Shown here: in pieces, positions 45,962 to 58,967 of the stretch
Numbering within the stretch: the stretch's first letter is position 1
Layout: every line of letters begins with the position of its first letter
The notes under the pieces: model-generated
The model's database searches: none
What the model was told of the DNA's origin: nothing
Seen by the model: only the letters and a program-made list of their open reading frames with translations
Position numbers and translations under genes: made by a program
Origin: Tetradesmus obliquus
Lineage: Eukaryota > Chlorophyta > Chlorophyceae > Sphaeropleales > Scenedesmaceae
Assembly (NCBI GenBank): GCA_030272155.1
Contig: CP126199.1
Location: forward strand, 1 to 64,000
Direction of reading: 5' to 3'
Length of the DNA stretch: 64,000 nt

Positions 45962-47329
45962 CCCATTTTAGTCGGGGCTACTGGTCGCTGGTGAATGGCG
46001 GGCACTTGTTGAGCAAATCAAGCAAATAAGCACGGTGTCAGTTTTCTATCACGCACAGCATACAGGTGCATTGCCCTGCCTGGGTAGCAGGGTTGTGCCG
46101 CGCAGCATCAGTGGCATCGTCCGCGGCACTCCCTGAGAGGTGTCGACCAGGAGACGAGTGTTGAAGTCTGTGTGGAGTGATGTGCTCGTGAAATTTGTAA
46201 CAGCCGAGTACGTCACGCACCACAGCTGGCTGCAGAGGCGTTGCCTGCTACGAGCCTCACATGCTGTCCATCAGCCCTTGATTTGTATGCCTGGCAAGGA
46301 GGCGCTTTCACAAGTTCCAAGTTCAAAAGTTCCACACCCGGCAGTGCAGTGCCCCAAGCTGCCGCTGACGCCGTCTGTGCAACGCAGGCGTGCCAGCAGT
46401 GCACTGACGGGTGTACAGCTTGGATCTTGCCTGACTCTGTATGCTGCTGAGTTAAGTACTGCTTCACTGAAGCTGCTTGAAGCAGAGTCTGAGCTCAGCA
46501 GCAGTTGTCTTGATTGAACCCAATCACTGCGTTACATCTACTAGACGGCTGGTTGCTGTACAACACCGCTGACTGTGCTACACTGGCCGCTGTGCCGAAG
46601 CCGGCTGTAGACACTCTTGGAACTTGCCAAGTTGGCAAAGAAATTGTTGCCTGATACCAGCGTCACCGTGTTACCACCGGCATAAAGGAACTTCCTTTCG
46701 TGACAAGCAGTAACATTGCCATCGCCACCGCACACCATTATGAGCCGCTCGTATGCGGCATAAGAGGAGGGACCACTGCCTCATTGTATGAGAAGAAATT
46801 ACACATTGTGCTTGCAAGCATGCGGCAGTCGCAAGCAAGAACAGAATAGTCAGCAGTTGGCCTAGCCGCCAAACTGCAAACTTCAAAACCCTGACACTCT
46901 GCCATTCAAAGAAAGTCAGCTGCTGCCTACATCACAGCTGATCCTTCAGTCACGTGCCGAAACAGTGCAGCACCAGCTAGGACGCTGCGCATGCATGACT
47001 GCACACACTGCACATGGGAACACTATCGGCGCGTGCAGCTCACGTGCCCCACACCTAGCGAAGCCAGCGCAGCAACACCATACACGCACAACCAGCCAGC
47101 ACAACTTCTGCTGGGCCGCCCGCAGCACTTGCTGCCGCATCACATGCTACCTACAGCCATGCCTACCTACCCAGCCAGCCAGCCACCCCCAGCCCACCCA
47201 CCCTGCCCAGCCAGCAGCCCCCACCCGCTGCACCACCCAACAAGTACAGACCGCCCAACAAAGTACAGATGAACCAGCACTACCGAAGCAACAGCACCAT
47301 CACCACCACCACCAGCAGCAGCAGCGGCA
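45962..47329. other. Spacer between convergent VHS-GAT and NOG1
   Basis: No gene recognised. 47150-47300 is C-rich with CCCAGCCAGCCA words and a CACCAC run, probably NOG1 3' UTR. Confidence 0.5.
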
Positions 47330-47916
47330 CTACCGCCGGTCCGTCTTGCCCTTGCCGCGCTTGCCGCTGAAGAGGTGCTTGGGCATCTTGGACTGGATCA
47401 CGCGGTCCGCCTCTCCCACCTTGGCCATCTTGTTCATCTTGCGCTGCGCCTTGTCAGCAAGCTTCACAGCCTTGTTGGCCATGCCTGCGTCCTTGATGCC
47501 GCGCCCGGGGCTGGGCGCAGCCAGGCTGGCGCTGCGCCCGCGGCTCATCGCGCGGCTCTTGCTGCTGTGGATGCGCTTGGGCGTGGTGCCCTCCGCATCA
47601 GCCATCTCCGCATCACCATCGCCGCCAGGCGCCTCTGACCTGCTGCGCTTGCGGCCGCGCGACTGGCTGCGCTCCCGCAGGCGCGCCTCGGCCGCTCTGG
47701 TGTCTATGCCCATGCCGCCCAGCTGCGCCCGCAGCTTGGCCGCCTGCAGCTTGCCCGCGTTGTGCTTGGCCGGCATGACTGGCCTGTTGCTGGCTGAGGC
47801 CTTCTTGAGGCGGTGCCCCGCTACGATCTGCTTCTTGCGCGCGCGGATGGCTGCCAGGTCTGCCGCCTGCTCCTCGGTGAGCTCGTCAGTGTCCATCACG
47901 CCAGCCATCTGGCGGC

Positions 47917-47952
<36 letters not shown>

Positions 47953-49111
47953 CAGGGAGGCACAGCATGTCAGGGGATGCAGGCAACAGGACGGAGCTGC
48001 AGGTGCCATTGCAGGAAGGTGCCGATGCATTCGCAGGAATATGGCAAAAGGTTACAAACTCCTCCATCGCACATCAGAAGGCCATGTTGCAGGCGACCAA
48101 GAACTGGCAGCTGCTGCTGTGCTTGTGACCAGTGCCTGCAGCAGCAGCTCCTGCCCCAGCATACCCAGCCATACCCAGCAAGCAACACCCAACAAGCGCA
48201 AGCACCAGCCGCACCCCAGCCAGCCTCACCTCTGCCTGGTGTGCGGCCTCCATCTGCTCCTCCTCGCGCTCCAGCTCAGCCAGCTTGGCGTCGATGTCGG
48301 GGTCGATGAAGTCTGCCACGTTGTGGCCGTCGATGATCTCCGGCATGATGTCGTAGCGCCAGGCGGGGTCCTTCAGGTCGTAGTGCTTGCACAGGTCAGC
48401 GCTGTACACGCCTATTGGTAGAGGGAGGGGGAGGGCGGCAGGCAGGTGTGGTTGCACAGGTGAGTCCCTAGCAGGCAGGTGTGGTTGCACAGGTGAGTCC
48501 CTAGCAGGCAGGTGTGGTTGCACAGGTGAGTCCCTAGCAGGCAGGTGTGGTTGCACAGGTGAGTCCCTAGCAGGCAGGTGTGGTTGCACAGGTGAGTCCC
48601 TAGCAGGCAGGTGTGGTTGCACAAATGAGTCCCTAGCGCGCAAGCTGTGAGAATAAGCTGGGGCATGGTCATACAACATAGCAAAAGCCAGCTAGCAGTC
48701 GCAGAAGTAGAGAGGCAAGCAGCGCGCAGCCAGATGTGCTACACAGGCTGATAAACCACGGCTGTTATGACTGGATGCACGGCATCCAGAGAGCCCCATG
48801 CCCTGCCAGCCCCATCCCAGCAGCTACCCTGCTACTGGGCATCTGCCAAGCACCAGCTGCTGCTGCGGTGGTGCTGGCTTGCCTAGGGCACCCTTCCCGC
48901 CAAGCTCCCGCAGCAGCTGCTGCCACCAAGCTGTTGCTGTAGTGCTGGCTCGCTGTTCAACCCTCACCTGCGCCGCCTCCCTCCTCCTGCAGCTCCTTCT
49001 CCAGCTTGCGCGTGCGCTGCGCCTTGCCGCCAGCAGCGGCAGCAGCAGCGCGCGCAGCAGCAACACTGGGAGGGATAACCGGCGGCCGCGCGTTAGGGTC
49101 TCTGCAGGGCC

Positions 49112-49176
<65 letters not shown>

Positions 49177-50165
49177 CAGCTTGTGTCAGATGTATGCCTT
49201 GCTGGCATGCAGTGTTGAAGCTGCTTAATAGGTTTTGGTCAAGCATTAGAACAGGCTGCACGCAAGATGAGCAGCCCAGTGCATGCAACTACCTCCATTA
49301 AAGCACGCACGCATTACCTCACACACAAACACCCAGAAGAGAAGCAGGCCTCTCAAGCCTAGCCCAGCCGCGCCCCGCAGCAACTGCCACCATGCGCTAC
49401 CGCCCTCCCGCCGACAAGCCTGCACCAGCAGTACCCCGCAGCTGCCATTATGCGGCTGCAGCAGCTGTGACCCCTCCCTTCCTCCTGCCGCCCCCTGCAC
49501 ACCTGTTCTTGGGCTGCGCCACGTGCATGCGGTTGAGCACGTCGGCGATGCGCTTGCCCGCCACCTTGAGCTCCACGCGGAAGCCCAGCAGCCGGTCACA
49601 GGCCGTCTGCTTCACCGCCATGACGCCCTCCTCGGTCAGTGTGGACATGGTCAGCAGCGACGACGCCTCACCCTCGGCGCCAGCAGCGCCTGCGCCTGCG
49701 GTCACGCGGCGGGCAGTGCGCAAGAGGCTAAGAAGCTTGGTGATGTGGGCACAGCTGCTGAGCTCTGAAGCGATGACAAGTGCAATCAGCAGACACATGG
49801 CAGCAATTGCTCCAACAAACGCTGCTAATGCGATTGCGACAGGCGTGTGCAACAGTGACAATTCAATTATTTAGGTGCTGCTGACAAACTTCTTGGTGCT
49901 AAACTGCCGCAGCTGCGCTGTCAGCTGCTGCCTTTTCTGCTGCTGCTGCTGGCGGTGCCGATAACCACAGCTGCTGCTGCTGCGCCCGCGGCTGCTCTTC
50001 CTGCTGCTAAACCTGCTACGGCTGCAGCTGCTGCTACCAGAAAGCCTTGGCTGCCGCATGAGGTCTGTGCAGCCTGCTGCTGCGCCAGGCGCGCACCTCC
50101 GTTGCTGATGCGCTGCGCCTCCTCAGCCATGCCCTGCACCAGCGCCTGCTCCTCAGGGGTCAGCG

Positions 50166-50213
<48 letters not shown>

Positions 50214-52524
50214 GACAGGCAGCCATCAGCAGCAGCAAGGAGGGGTGAGCAAAGGACCAGACCAGCAGAGCGCGGTGTGCAGCATTCCCTGCTCACAACC
50301 ATTGCAAGGGCTGGAGCACAGCCTCCGCAGCACGAAGCTCAACACCACAGCCGACCTGCCGACACCACGCCCAGCACACTCAGGCATGCCTGCAGCCCAC
50401 CAACATCAGCCAGGCAGCAGAACTGCTACTGCTGCTGCTGCTGCTGCTGCTGCACCTGCTGCCAACTCGGCCCCAGCTGCCGCCTCACCTCCAGCGGCCG
50501 CACGTCAGTCTTGTTGACCACCACCAGCAGCGGCTTGTTGGCAAACAGCGGCTTGATGCTGTGGAACAGCGCCGCCTGCTGCGCCAGGCTGTAGCCGCAC
50601 TGCTCGCTCACGTCAACCAGGTACAGCACGGCGCAGCGCAGGTGCGCCAGCGCGGTGATGGACTGCATCTCGATGGTGTTGCGCTCCTCCAGGGGTCGGT
50701 CCAGGATGCCGGGCGTGTCCAGCACCTGGGGGTGGAAAAGGGGAAGGGAAGGCAAGAGCAGCAGGAGGTGAGGATAGCCTGTGCTTGCGCAATGCCAGCA
50801 TGGTACAGCCACCTGGTGTCGAAAGCATTTCAAACCCCAGCAAGCAGCCGGTTGTGCGGCTGTGCAGCCAGCAGCCAGCGCCACCATCACATTGGGGCCT
50901 AGTGCAACGACCACTGCTGCAGCAGCTCAACAAGCAGCCATATAACTGCCTCACAGCTGCTGCTGCTGCTGCTGCTGTTGCTGCTGCTGGTGTGCAGCCT
51001 TTCCTGACCCAGCTGTTGACCCTGACTGAAGCACTGCACTGCTCAGCCCAAACCCCCCCCCCCCCCCCCCCCCGCTCACCTGCCAGCGCATGTAGCGGTA
51101 GTCCATGTGGCCCACGTAGAGGCTCTTGGTGGTGAAGGCGTAGGGCTGCACCTCCACGTCAGCGCGGGTCAGGATGTTCATCATGCTGCTCTTGCCCACG
51201 TTGGGGTAGCCACACAGCAGCAGGCTGCGCGCATTGGGGTCGATGCCGGGCAGCCTGCTCATGTGCTGCCGCACCTGCTCCAGGTACTTGAGGCTTGCGT
51301 CCTGACCCTTCATCAGCGTGCACATGCGGCCCTAGATTGTAGCGATGCGGGGGTGCGGCAGCAGGACAGCAACGCAGCAGCACTGTTGAGGAGAGGCAAG
51401 ATGCAGGCAGCCAGATGCTTACACCAGCATTCTCTCACAGCACAGTGATATATGGTTGTGAGGCCACGTGCAGTTGATGGGTGAACTAGGGTTTCCAGCC
51501 ACTGCTGAGGCCTTGGCGCAACAGTGCTGTCAACTGCTGCTGCCAATTCCAAGCAATGTGCTGCAATCGGGGTGACTGCTGTGCTGGCTGCATACGCCAC
51601 GCTGCCACCAGGCTGGCTCATGCGCTGGTGCATGCTGCTGCTGCCCAGCCTAACATGGCACACTGCAGCTATGCAGCAGTCCCATGTGCTGCCCTGTAGC
51701 TGCTTGCTGTGAAACCAGGAGCAAGCTTCACAGCCCAGTGCCTGGTGCTGCTGCGGCTGCTGTTGCTGTCCCCTGCAGCACCAGCTGTGATGGGCAGTGC
51801 TGCCTATCATGATGCTGCTTGGCATGCCCAGCATGCTGCTGTGCCGGCGGCCAGCACACGCTGCTGCTGCTGCTGCTGCTGCTCACCATTGCTGCGCGCT
51901 TGAGCTCTTTGCACCTGTACAGGGAGTCGCCATACTTGAGCAGGCGCACATAGTCTGGTCAGAGCAGCAGCACAGCGCAGGGCGGCAAGCACCAACACAG
52001 TGTCGCAGGTGAGTTGCACACAACACACAGCTTGTAGCATGGTGCAGCAGCAGTGCGCAACAGGAGATGCTACAGACAGTGTGCATCACCATAACAGCGA
52101 ACCAGGGCCATGCGGCGTGATGTGCTGAGCATGATGGTGGCAGCAGCCATGCACAGCAACAGCAGCAGTGTCGGCGGCAGCAGCACTCACCCTGTGACAG
52201 TTTGTCTATAAGGTTGCGTGCTGTGTTTAGCTGTCCTAGCGCCAGTTTGTAGTGGTCCTTATCATAGAGCACGTTGAGCAGGTCGCTGTAGAAGGGGTGG
52301 ATGTCCTCCACCTTTGGGAAGTCATCCAGTATCTGGGTGAGCTTCTCGTTCCAGCTCTGCGCCGTGAACTTGACCTTGCGCATGTAAAACTGCCTGATAC
52401 GCTGAATAGCCCAGCCATTGTGCACCACAGTGGGCGTCTGGCGCTGCGTCTTGCTCAGCACGATATCTATGAAGTCCTTTGCAGGCGGGACCACCTGCAT
52501 GCTCTTGAAGTTGTAGGCCGGCAT
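47330..52524 (-). CDS. NOG1: Nucleolar GTP-binding protein 1 (60S biogenesis GTPase)
   Basis: Obg-family-related GTPase of pre-60S ribosome assembly, acting in the nucleolus. Nine exons, 693 aa, in transcription order: 52524-52191, 51954-51887, 51331-51080, 50725-50456, 50166-50097, 49695-49503, 49101-48968, 48411-48230, 47908-47330. The N-terminal helical domain starts [20 protein letters not shown]. The GTPase domain shows G1 [10 protein letters not shown]3 DTPG and G4 NKTD. Downstream family hallmarks are [22 protein letters not shown] and [18 protein letters not shown]. The basic C-terminus ([31 protein letters not shown]) matches the NOG1 tail. The exon 6 acceptor at 49695 has a nearby GCAG alternative 6 nt downstream. 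Length is close to yeast and plant NOG1. Confidence 0.96.
48437..48640. repeat. 33-bp minisatellite in NOG1 intron 7, about 6 copies
   Basis: Unit AGGCAGGTGTGGTTGCACAG + GTGAGTCCCTAGC, nearly perfect; the last copy has AAATGAG for GGTGAG. Each unit contains a consensus donor-like AGGTGAGT (on the plus strand, antisense to NOG1). Confidence 0.92.
49109..49175. repeat. Long CAG trinucleotide tract in NOG1 intron 6
   Basis: About 22 CAG units, the longest uninterrupted trinucleotide run in the window, between exons 6 and 7 of NOG1. Similar shorter runs occur at 35061-35113, 47920-47950, 50170-50212 and 40662-40726 (CTG). Confidence 0.95.
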
Positions 52525-54765
52525 GATGCTCGGCGCCCCACGTGGGGGAATAAACAGCAAGAAACAAGCAGGCCAGCAGCAGGCCTTCGGACCGGCACCG
52601 GCGGCAACTGTGTGAGCAGGCGGCACTTGGAGTAATCAGGCATAAAGGTATCACTCTAATCGAGACTTCCAGCGTAACATACGGGCACAAAAGCCCCGCT
52701 AGCTGTGTGGCAGTCATTGACAGCGGTAATGACACTGTTACCCTGGTTCTCATGCTGAGGCAGCCATGCCTGTCTGCAAGGTCCGGTTTGGCAACGTTCA
52801 CGGTGGCTGCACGGCTCTGACAGCCACGGCCACCATGGCAGGCACGGATAACTCCAGCCGTGGCCAATTAGGGCTGCACACTGCTCGAGCACTGTGATTC
52901 AGATCCTGCAGTTCTGCAAGCTATCTGTCTCGAATCTTACTGTTTCGCCGAATATCATGTATATACGTTCGCACTGGAGGTTACACGGCGTGGGGTTTGG
53001 GACAGGCCCAGGCCGGCCCACTGGTCAGGCCAGATGTCCAGAAAACTCAAGGAATTTGCATGAGGCGAAACGCTGTTCAGCCGGCTGGGTGATAACTGCT
53101 GCGGTTCATTTACTGATTTATAACTGCATTGACACGTTGACACATGCTATGCATTGCTGTACATTGCGTCTAGCACCTGCTGTGCACTCAGTGCAGTGAC
53201 TGCAGCTCACAGTTGCAAGGCGACCGGTTACAATGGTGTAAAATGACGAATTCTAGACAAAGCCAGGATGCCGAAGCACGCTGGTCATGCACAGCTGCGC
53301 ACCAGGTGTGCTGCTGCTGCCGCTGCTGCTGCTGCTGCTGCTGGCAGCAACTCTTTGCTGCATTCAATCCATGTCACAACAGGTTTTGCAAGTGGCACTT
53401 TTCTGACCTAGCACTGACAACGGGCCTGCGTGTGGCTGCTTACTGAGCACCTGGCAAGTTGCCCAGCACAGACAATTGAAGTTGCCTGTCAAGCAAGCGC
53501 TGCACCTCTGCAATACTCAGAGCCGCTGCAATACGACCAGCAACGAACAGTGTGTGCATGACTAGCTTGGTGTAAGTAAGCCTGCTTGCAATGCTGAAGT
53601 CTATTCGTTGGTTGCTGTGCTGAACCTGCTGCTGTGACACTACACCAGGCACCACAGCTGCCTGCTGTGACACTGAAGAGCTGTGCTACAACCAAACCGG
53701 TTTCCGCTGCTGCCCAGATGCCAGCAATGCCGTTTGCTGCTGCTGCTGCTGTTGCTGGTACTGCTCCGCTGTGCTGCTGCTGCTGCTGTTGATGCACCGC
53801 ACCTGTTGCTGATGCCCGACATTGCTGATGGCTGCCAGGACCCGAAACCCACCCACCCCTCCCGCTAGTGTGCTTCCCAACTGTGTGAGCAGCCATGCAG
53901 TGCATATGCATCCTAAATGTGTGCAGCCTACTGCTGATCAGCCACTGCAACATGCGCCTTGCTGCGCTGCCTGTCGTGCAAGACATCTGCATGCGGCTGC
54001 ACTTGTGAACACACATGATATGAACAAAGCTGAAACAGCAGCTGCACACCCACACTACTCCTGCAAACGCTGGGTTCTGGCAAAACATGTGTGCTGCTAC
54101 AACTGCACTGCTGTACTGCTGCCATTTCTGCTGATGTAACACATTGCCTGACTTGTACATGCAGTCACACAAGCTGCTGCTCAAGCAATATCGCTGTATT
54201 TGATATATGCGCACCCAACCCTCCCATCCGCCCACAACCAGCTGCAGTTGCTGCCATACTGCTTGCCCGCTGTTGGCGGCCAGCTGCTGCCAGGTACTGC
54301 CATGCAATACTGCTGACAGCCGCACTGCTGCTGACCTGCTGGTGCTCAGCCAGCAAAAGAGCATGCACTGCTGCTGACCTGCTGCTGCTCAGCCAGCAAA
54401 AGAGCATGCACTGCTGGCCCTGCTGCTGCCTGTGTCAGAGCCTTGCTGCAAAGCTGTCACTGCTGCTGCCGTCATTGCCGTCATTGCCGTTGCTGCTGCT
54501 GCTGCTGCCAGTTGCCGCTGCCGCCTTGCTTTGCTGTGTAAGCTGCTGGTTTGTCCTGCGCCTGCAACAGCACTTGAGACACACTAACAAGCTAACAAGC
54601 AGCCCGGTGGCTGCTGAGAGGAAAGACACAGGACAGCAGTAGATATGAACGGCACGTTACAGATGGTGCGGTGGCGGCGCACCACTCCCTGAGCTTGTGC
54701 AGCTCAGGCCAACGAGCCCCAGCTGCAGCAGCCACTCCAGCAGCAACAGTACTAAGGCTAGAGGC
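52525..54765. other. Spacer between NOG1 and eL22
   Basis: NOG1 promoter side and eL22 3' side. No gene recognised. A 43-bp duplication sits at 54323-54408, and a ~30-bp sequence at 53238-53270 is similar to the reverse complement of 27444-27474. Confidence 0.5.
54657..54661 (-). promoter_or_regulatory. TGTAA poly(A) signal of eL22
   Basis: TTACA on the plus strand (TGTAA on minus), 104 nt after the eL22 stop. Confidence 0.6.
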
Positions 54766-55149
54766 TTACTCCTCGTCCTCAGCCTCGTTGTCTGCAATGT
54801 TGAAGTACCTGAGCTCATAGGTGGCCCTGTCCTTGTTGTGGGCGATCACCCGCAGCCAGTCGCGCACGTTGTGCTTCTTCAGGTACTTCTTGGTGAGGTA
54901 CTTGAGGTAGCGCTTGGACATGTGCGACTCGCTGGTGACTGTGACCTTGGTCTTGTCGCGAGCAACCTTCACCACATCGCCCAGCACACCGGCCTTGCCG
55001 TCCACCTTGATCTTGTCAGCCAGGAACTTCTCGAAGCTGGCAATCTCCATAATCTTGTCCTCGACGGGCTTTGCGCAGTCGATGGTGAAGACCTGGGCCT
55101 TCTTCTTGGCGGCCACCTTGGCCGGCTTCTTGCCCACCGTGACTGCCAT
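54766..55149 (-). CDS. RPL22: 60S ribosomal protein eL22
   Basis: Single uninterrupted coding exon, 127 aa, the usual size. Begins [20 protein letters not shown] with the basic N-terminus, then [40 protein letters not shown] and [16 protein letters not shown], and ends in the acidic tail EAEDEE typical of eL22. It is a peripheral protein of the large subunit. An AC/AG-rich leader lies upstream; a 5'-UTR intron is possible since many ribosomal-protein genes have one, but I cannot fix it. Lies head-to-tail with NOG1 on the same strand. Codon use is strongly biased to C/G-ending codons, as for a highly expressed gene. Confidence 0.97.
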   Translation of the reverse strand: MAVTVGKKPAKVAAKKKAQVFTIDCAKPVEDKIMEIASFEKFLADKIKVDGKAGVLGDVVKVARDKTKVTVTSESHMSKRYLKYLTKKYLKKHNVRDWLRVIAHNKDRATYELRYFNIADNEAEDEE

Positions 55150-56198
55150 GGTGACCAGCCTGATTATGTGGAAAAAACGAGGGGAAAGGACCGGGCTGGA
55201 GTCGCCCAGCAGCAAAGTAGCACCCCCACAGCCGCAAAAACCCGGACGGGGTTTGAGCTGCTGCTGCTGGAGGTCGCCTCGTGCCGTTCGACGCAAGAGG
55301 TCTGCATCACAGGCAACCAGCAGTTGTATACATATCTAAAAGGGCAGCGCATGGTGCCCTACGCCAGCTGGTGTACTCTTTGTACGCTTTCAATGCCTGC
55401 TGCTGCTACTGCTGCTGCTGGCACAACTCAACAGACCTGACAACCACGCTGCGGATGCAAAAATCACAGAAGATGTCGTGTCACTTGCAACATAAGCAGC
55501 TGCTGCAGCTCTGCACTAGCTCTCAAGCCCCAATGGTGCCTACTGAGCAGCACATTGCCTGACGCCAGCCCTGCAACACGGACGAAGCTCATATGTTCAG
55601 CCTTCATTATGGGCAACCATAGTAGTGATGAGTGTTTTGTCATCAGTTGAGGACGCAGGCAGTGCACATGCGCAGTGAGCAGCAGGTCAGGGCCTGACTG
55701 GAGCCAAAAGGTAGCGGCACACACACCATCAGCACCGCCAGCTGCGACACAACTTGCGTGCGCAAGCACTACATGACAGCATATGTCCACAGCACCCAGC
55801 AGATGCACGATCTGGTCACTGTGACCAGCTGAAGCGTAGCAGTGTTGGAAGCAACAGCACAGCTCTGCTGCTGCACATGGTAGGCCAGCGTGTCGCCCAA
55901 CATCTGTCAGCAAGCGCATGCTGCTATTACTCCGTTTTGAGGCACACACGCATGCACTCATCTTGCACCACTTGTGGAGGGAGTGCCCCAGCAGCTGCAA
56001 GTCATTTCTTGCTGGCCCCTGCCCTCACACACATCAAAATGCATCGTCTGGTGCGTGGGTGCTGTTGCTTCACACACATCACGCCACAGCAGCTGCAGGC
56101 CAGCACCCACAATCTCAGCTGGCTGCTGCTTGCTTGCTTGCCTGCCTGGCGTCACTGCCAGCACAGCACCCTGCCTGCGCGTCTGCCTGTCAGGAAGG

Positions 56199-56229
<31 letters not shown>

Positions 56230-57333
56230 GCAGGGCAATCCAAACAATTTAGGTCCCTACTGCAGACGGTGCAAGCCCCAAATCATTAGTGTACGTCACG
56301 CGCCATGCCTTAACAGGGTAGGCAGAGCAGCACTTGCATGCAGGTGCATGCTTGGCTGCGGGGTGCCCATGTTGTGCATGCAGCAGGTGCTGCGCCCCGC
56401 CACGCTGGCGAGGCCGCGCCTGCATGCACAGGCGCGTGGTGCATTGATGCCCCAAGCCCAGACACCAGCCAGCGCTGCTGAGGCATCCACTCTGCCCCTC
56501 TATTCAAGGCTATCAGCCACTGGTGTCTGCATGCTGTTTCAGCAGCACCACGGCAGTCTGTGCAACATCCCGTCACAATTTATTGTTGATAGTAGTAGCG
56601 CTACCAGCTGTCGCGAGCAGCAGCTGCTGACCTGATTTGAGATACCAATGCTGCTGCCCAGGACCACTTCCCAATCATGTTTGCTGTGTGCTGTGGCAAA
56701 AAGAGTATGAGCCTGCACATAATGGCTGCGCCTACAAGTGGTCACAGTGCTGTGCCGCCACACTGCGCGGCTCTTGTGACATATGCTTCCAAATTGTGGC
56801 TGTGGTGATGGAAAGCGCTGCACCATACAGTTGGTGTGCAATGACTGCAACATGCGTGCACACACAACCCTACTCATCCGTGCTGCCTGCATACCAAGCA
56901 AGTACATGTACGATCCAGCTACCTATCCACAGCTACAAAAACACACCAGCACATTCCCTTCCTGCACATGCCCATGCAGTCAGGCGGCCGCCGCGGCCAG
57001 TGCTTGCGGCAGCTGCAGCTTGCCCTCTGGGGCAACAGCCGGTGCGCCACTTCCCGTATACCATGCTTTCAGTGCCATGCTTGCAATGCCTAGCCTGCGT
57101 GCTCCTACAAGCCTGTCTGCTAGAGCTGTGCTGTGGTGCCTAGCGATGTGCACTGCTGAACACGGCTCACTGCCTAGACGTATCCTAGCCATCCTATTTT
57201 CACACTCCTGCAATAATGCATCGCCAAATATGCACTGAGCAGGTGACTCAGTCAGTCAGGCTGCATCCCCCACATGATGTGCCACAGCCTGCGCTCTGTT
57301 GTTGCCCTGGGGATGTCCTCCCAAGGGGCTGCA
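55150..57333. other. Spacer upstream of eL22, no gene recognised
   Basis: eL22 promoter and downstream DNA of the DUF3754 gene. Open frames such as 55754-56635 (+) lack any recognisable domain and are Cys/His/Ala-rich, like other repeat-derived frames here. Confidence 0.5.
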
Positions 57334-58936
57334 TCAAGCCATGCCCCTGCAGCGCAACCTGCCGGCTGCTGCCAGCCCCCTGCAACGCTGCACACTCGCC
57401 GCGCCAGCTGCTGCTGCAGCAGCTCTGGCGCCCCTGACCACACAGCAGGGCACCAGGCGCTGCCGCTGCACCTGCTGCACTGGCATGCGCCGCGGACGCG
57501 CTCCTGCGCTGCTGAGGGCGCATCCGCCGCCACCAGGACCAGCAGCACCGCCCCGCCACCAACAAGGTGCACAGCCCACTGCCATGCGCCCTGCTGCTGC
57601 GCCTGCTGCTGATGCCTGCACTCGCCCACCAGCACTGCTGGCAGCGCTGTGACCCCCGGCAGCTGCTGGCTTCGCCATCATCGAGTACCTCTGCTGGTGC
57701 GCTGCTGCTCCGCTGTCACCGCCTCCTGCTGCTGCCGGCTGCTGCATGCGCTGCCAGTAAGCATTCAAGTTGGCAATCGCTTGCGGCAGCGGCACCAGGC
57801 TGTAGCGCTGGCTGCCGCCCTGGTGCTGCTGCAGCAGCAGCCCCCAGGGCACCATGCGGGGCAGCGCTTCATCCACCATGAAGTCCACCTGGGGCAGCAG
57901 CAGCAGCAGCAGGCAGGGGCCAGCGCAGGAGGGCAGCAGCATAAGCTGCAGTTGCGGGCCAAGCTGTACAAAGCTAACCCTGGCTGGCAGTTCGAAAGAA
58001 ATGGGTAGACCCAAGTATGGCACCAGCAACAGTAGCCAACATGCAAGGCTGCTGTGTTGCTTGTGTTGTGCATTGTTGTTACATTGTTTTGGCTAGCCAC
58101 ATCTGCTGTTGCAAAGACAGCTGGTGCAAGACGCAGCTGCAGCTGCTGCTCGCTACCAGATGCCGTGCATGCAGCCCTGAAGCAGGCGTGCAGCCCTACC
58201 TGCAGCAGCAGCAGGCGCCACCCACCTTGAGCCCGAAGCGTTGCAGCAGGAAGTCCTCACAGGCGGCATCGATCTGGCCGGCACTGAACCACACCGGCTC
58301 GTCACCACCATCACCACCATCAGCATGCGCTGCACTGGCATCAGCAGGCTGGCTTCCTGCACTTCCACTTGCATCATCCGCACGCCGCCTGGCGCTGCGC
58401 CGCTGCCGCTGCCACTCGCGCAGCGCTGCGTCCTGTGCCAGCATGACTGTGTAGGCCGTGGCCGCCTCCTTCAGGTGCTGCTCGCGCAGCTCGTCCAGCA
58501 GCTTGACTGCCACGCCCTCCTGGCTGTCGCGTGCCGCGTCGTACTGCATGGCCAGCATCACACCCGCCAGCGCAGCCTGGTTGCTCTGCGGATGAGGAAT
58601 AGAAATCTAGATAAGATAATGAATTTCAAAGTGCGGATGGGAGAAGGGGAGGGGGCAGCATGACATGTGAGAGGTCGGCAGTGCTGGCAGTGCACTGGAT
58701 GTACAGCCAGATTGCAGGAAGATGTGCTGTGTGCTGCTGCTGAGATGCAGGAAATAAGACAGCAACAAAGAAACCGCAGCAAGCTGTGTGCTGGTGTTGA
58801 GATGCCCCTGCGTGCTGCGCGCCGCACCTTGACGGTGGCCAGTGCGCGCACCGCCCTGCCTGCCACCACCGCAGCAGCTGGCAGCACCACCGGCAGCGAC
58901 CACTGCATGGCGCCAGCCTGGGCAGGCACAGGGCGA

Positions 58937-58967
<31 letters not shown>

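Noticed and set aside
46965..48128. 387-codon plus-strand frame
   Set aside because: Antisense of the NOG1 C-terminal exon and flanks; NOG1 conservation fixes the coding strand.
55754..56635. 293-codon plus-strand frame in the eL22 / DUF3754 spacer
   Set aside because: No recognisable domain, Cys/His-rich repeat-derived sequence, no splice context. Not annotated.
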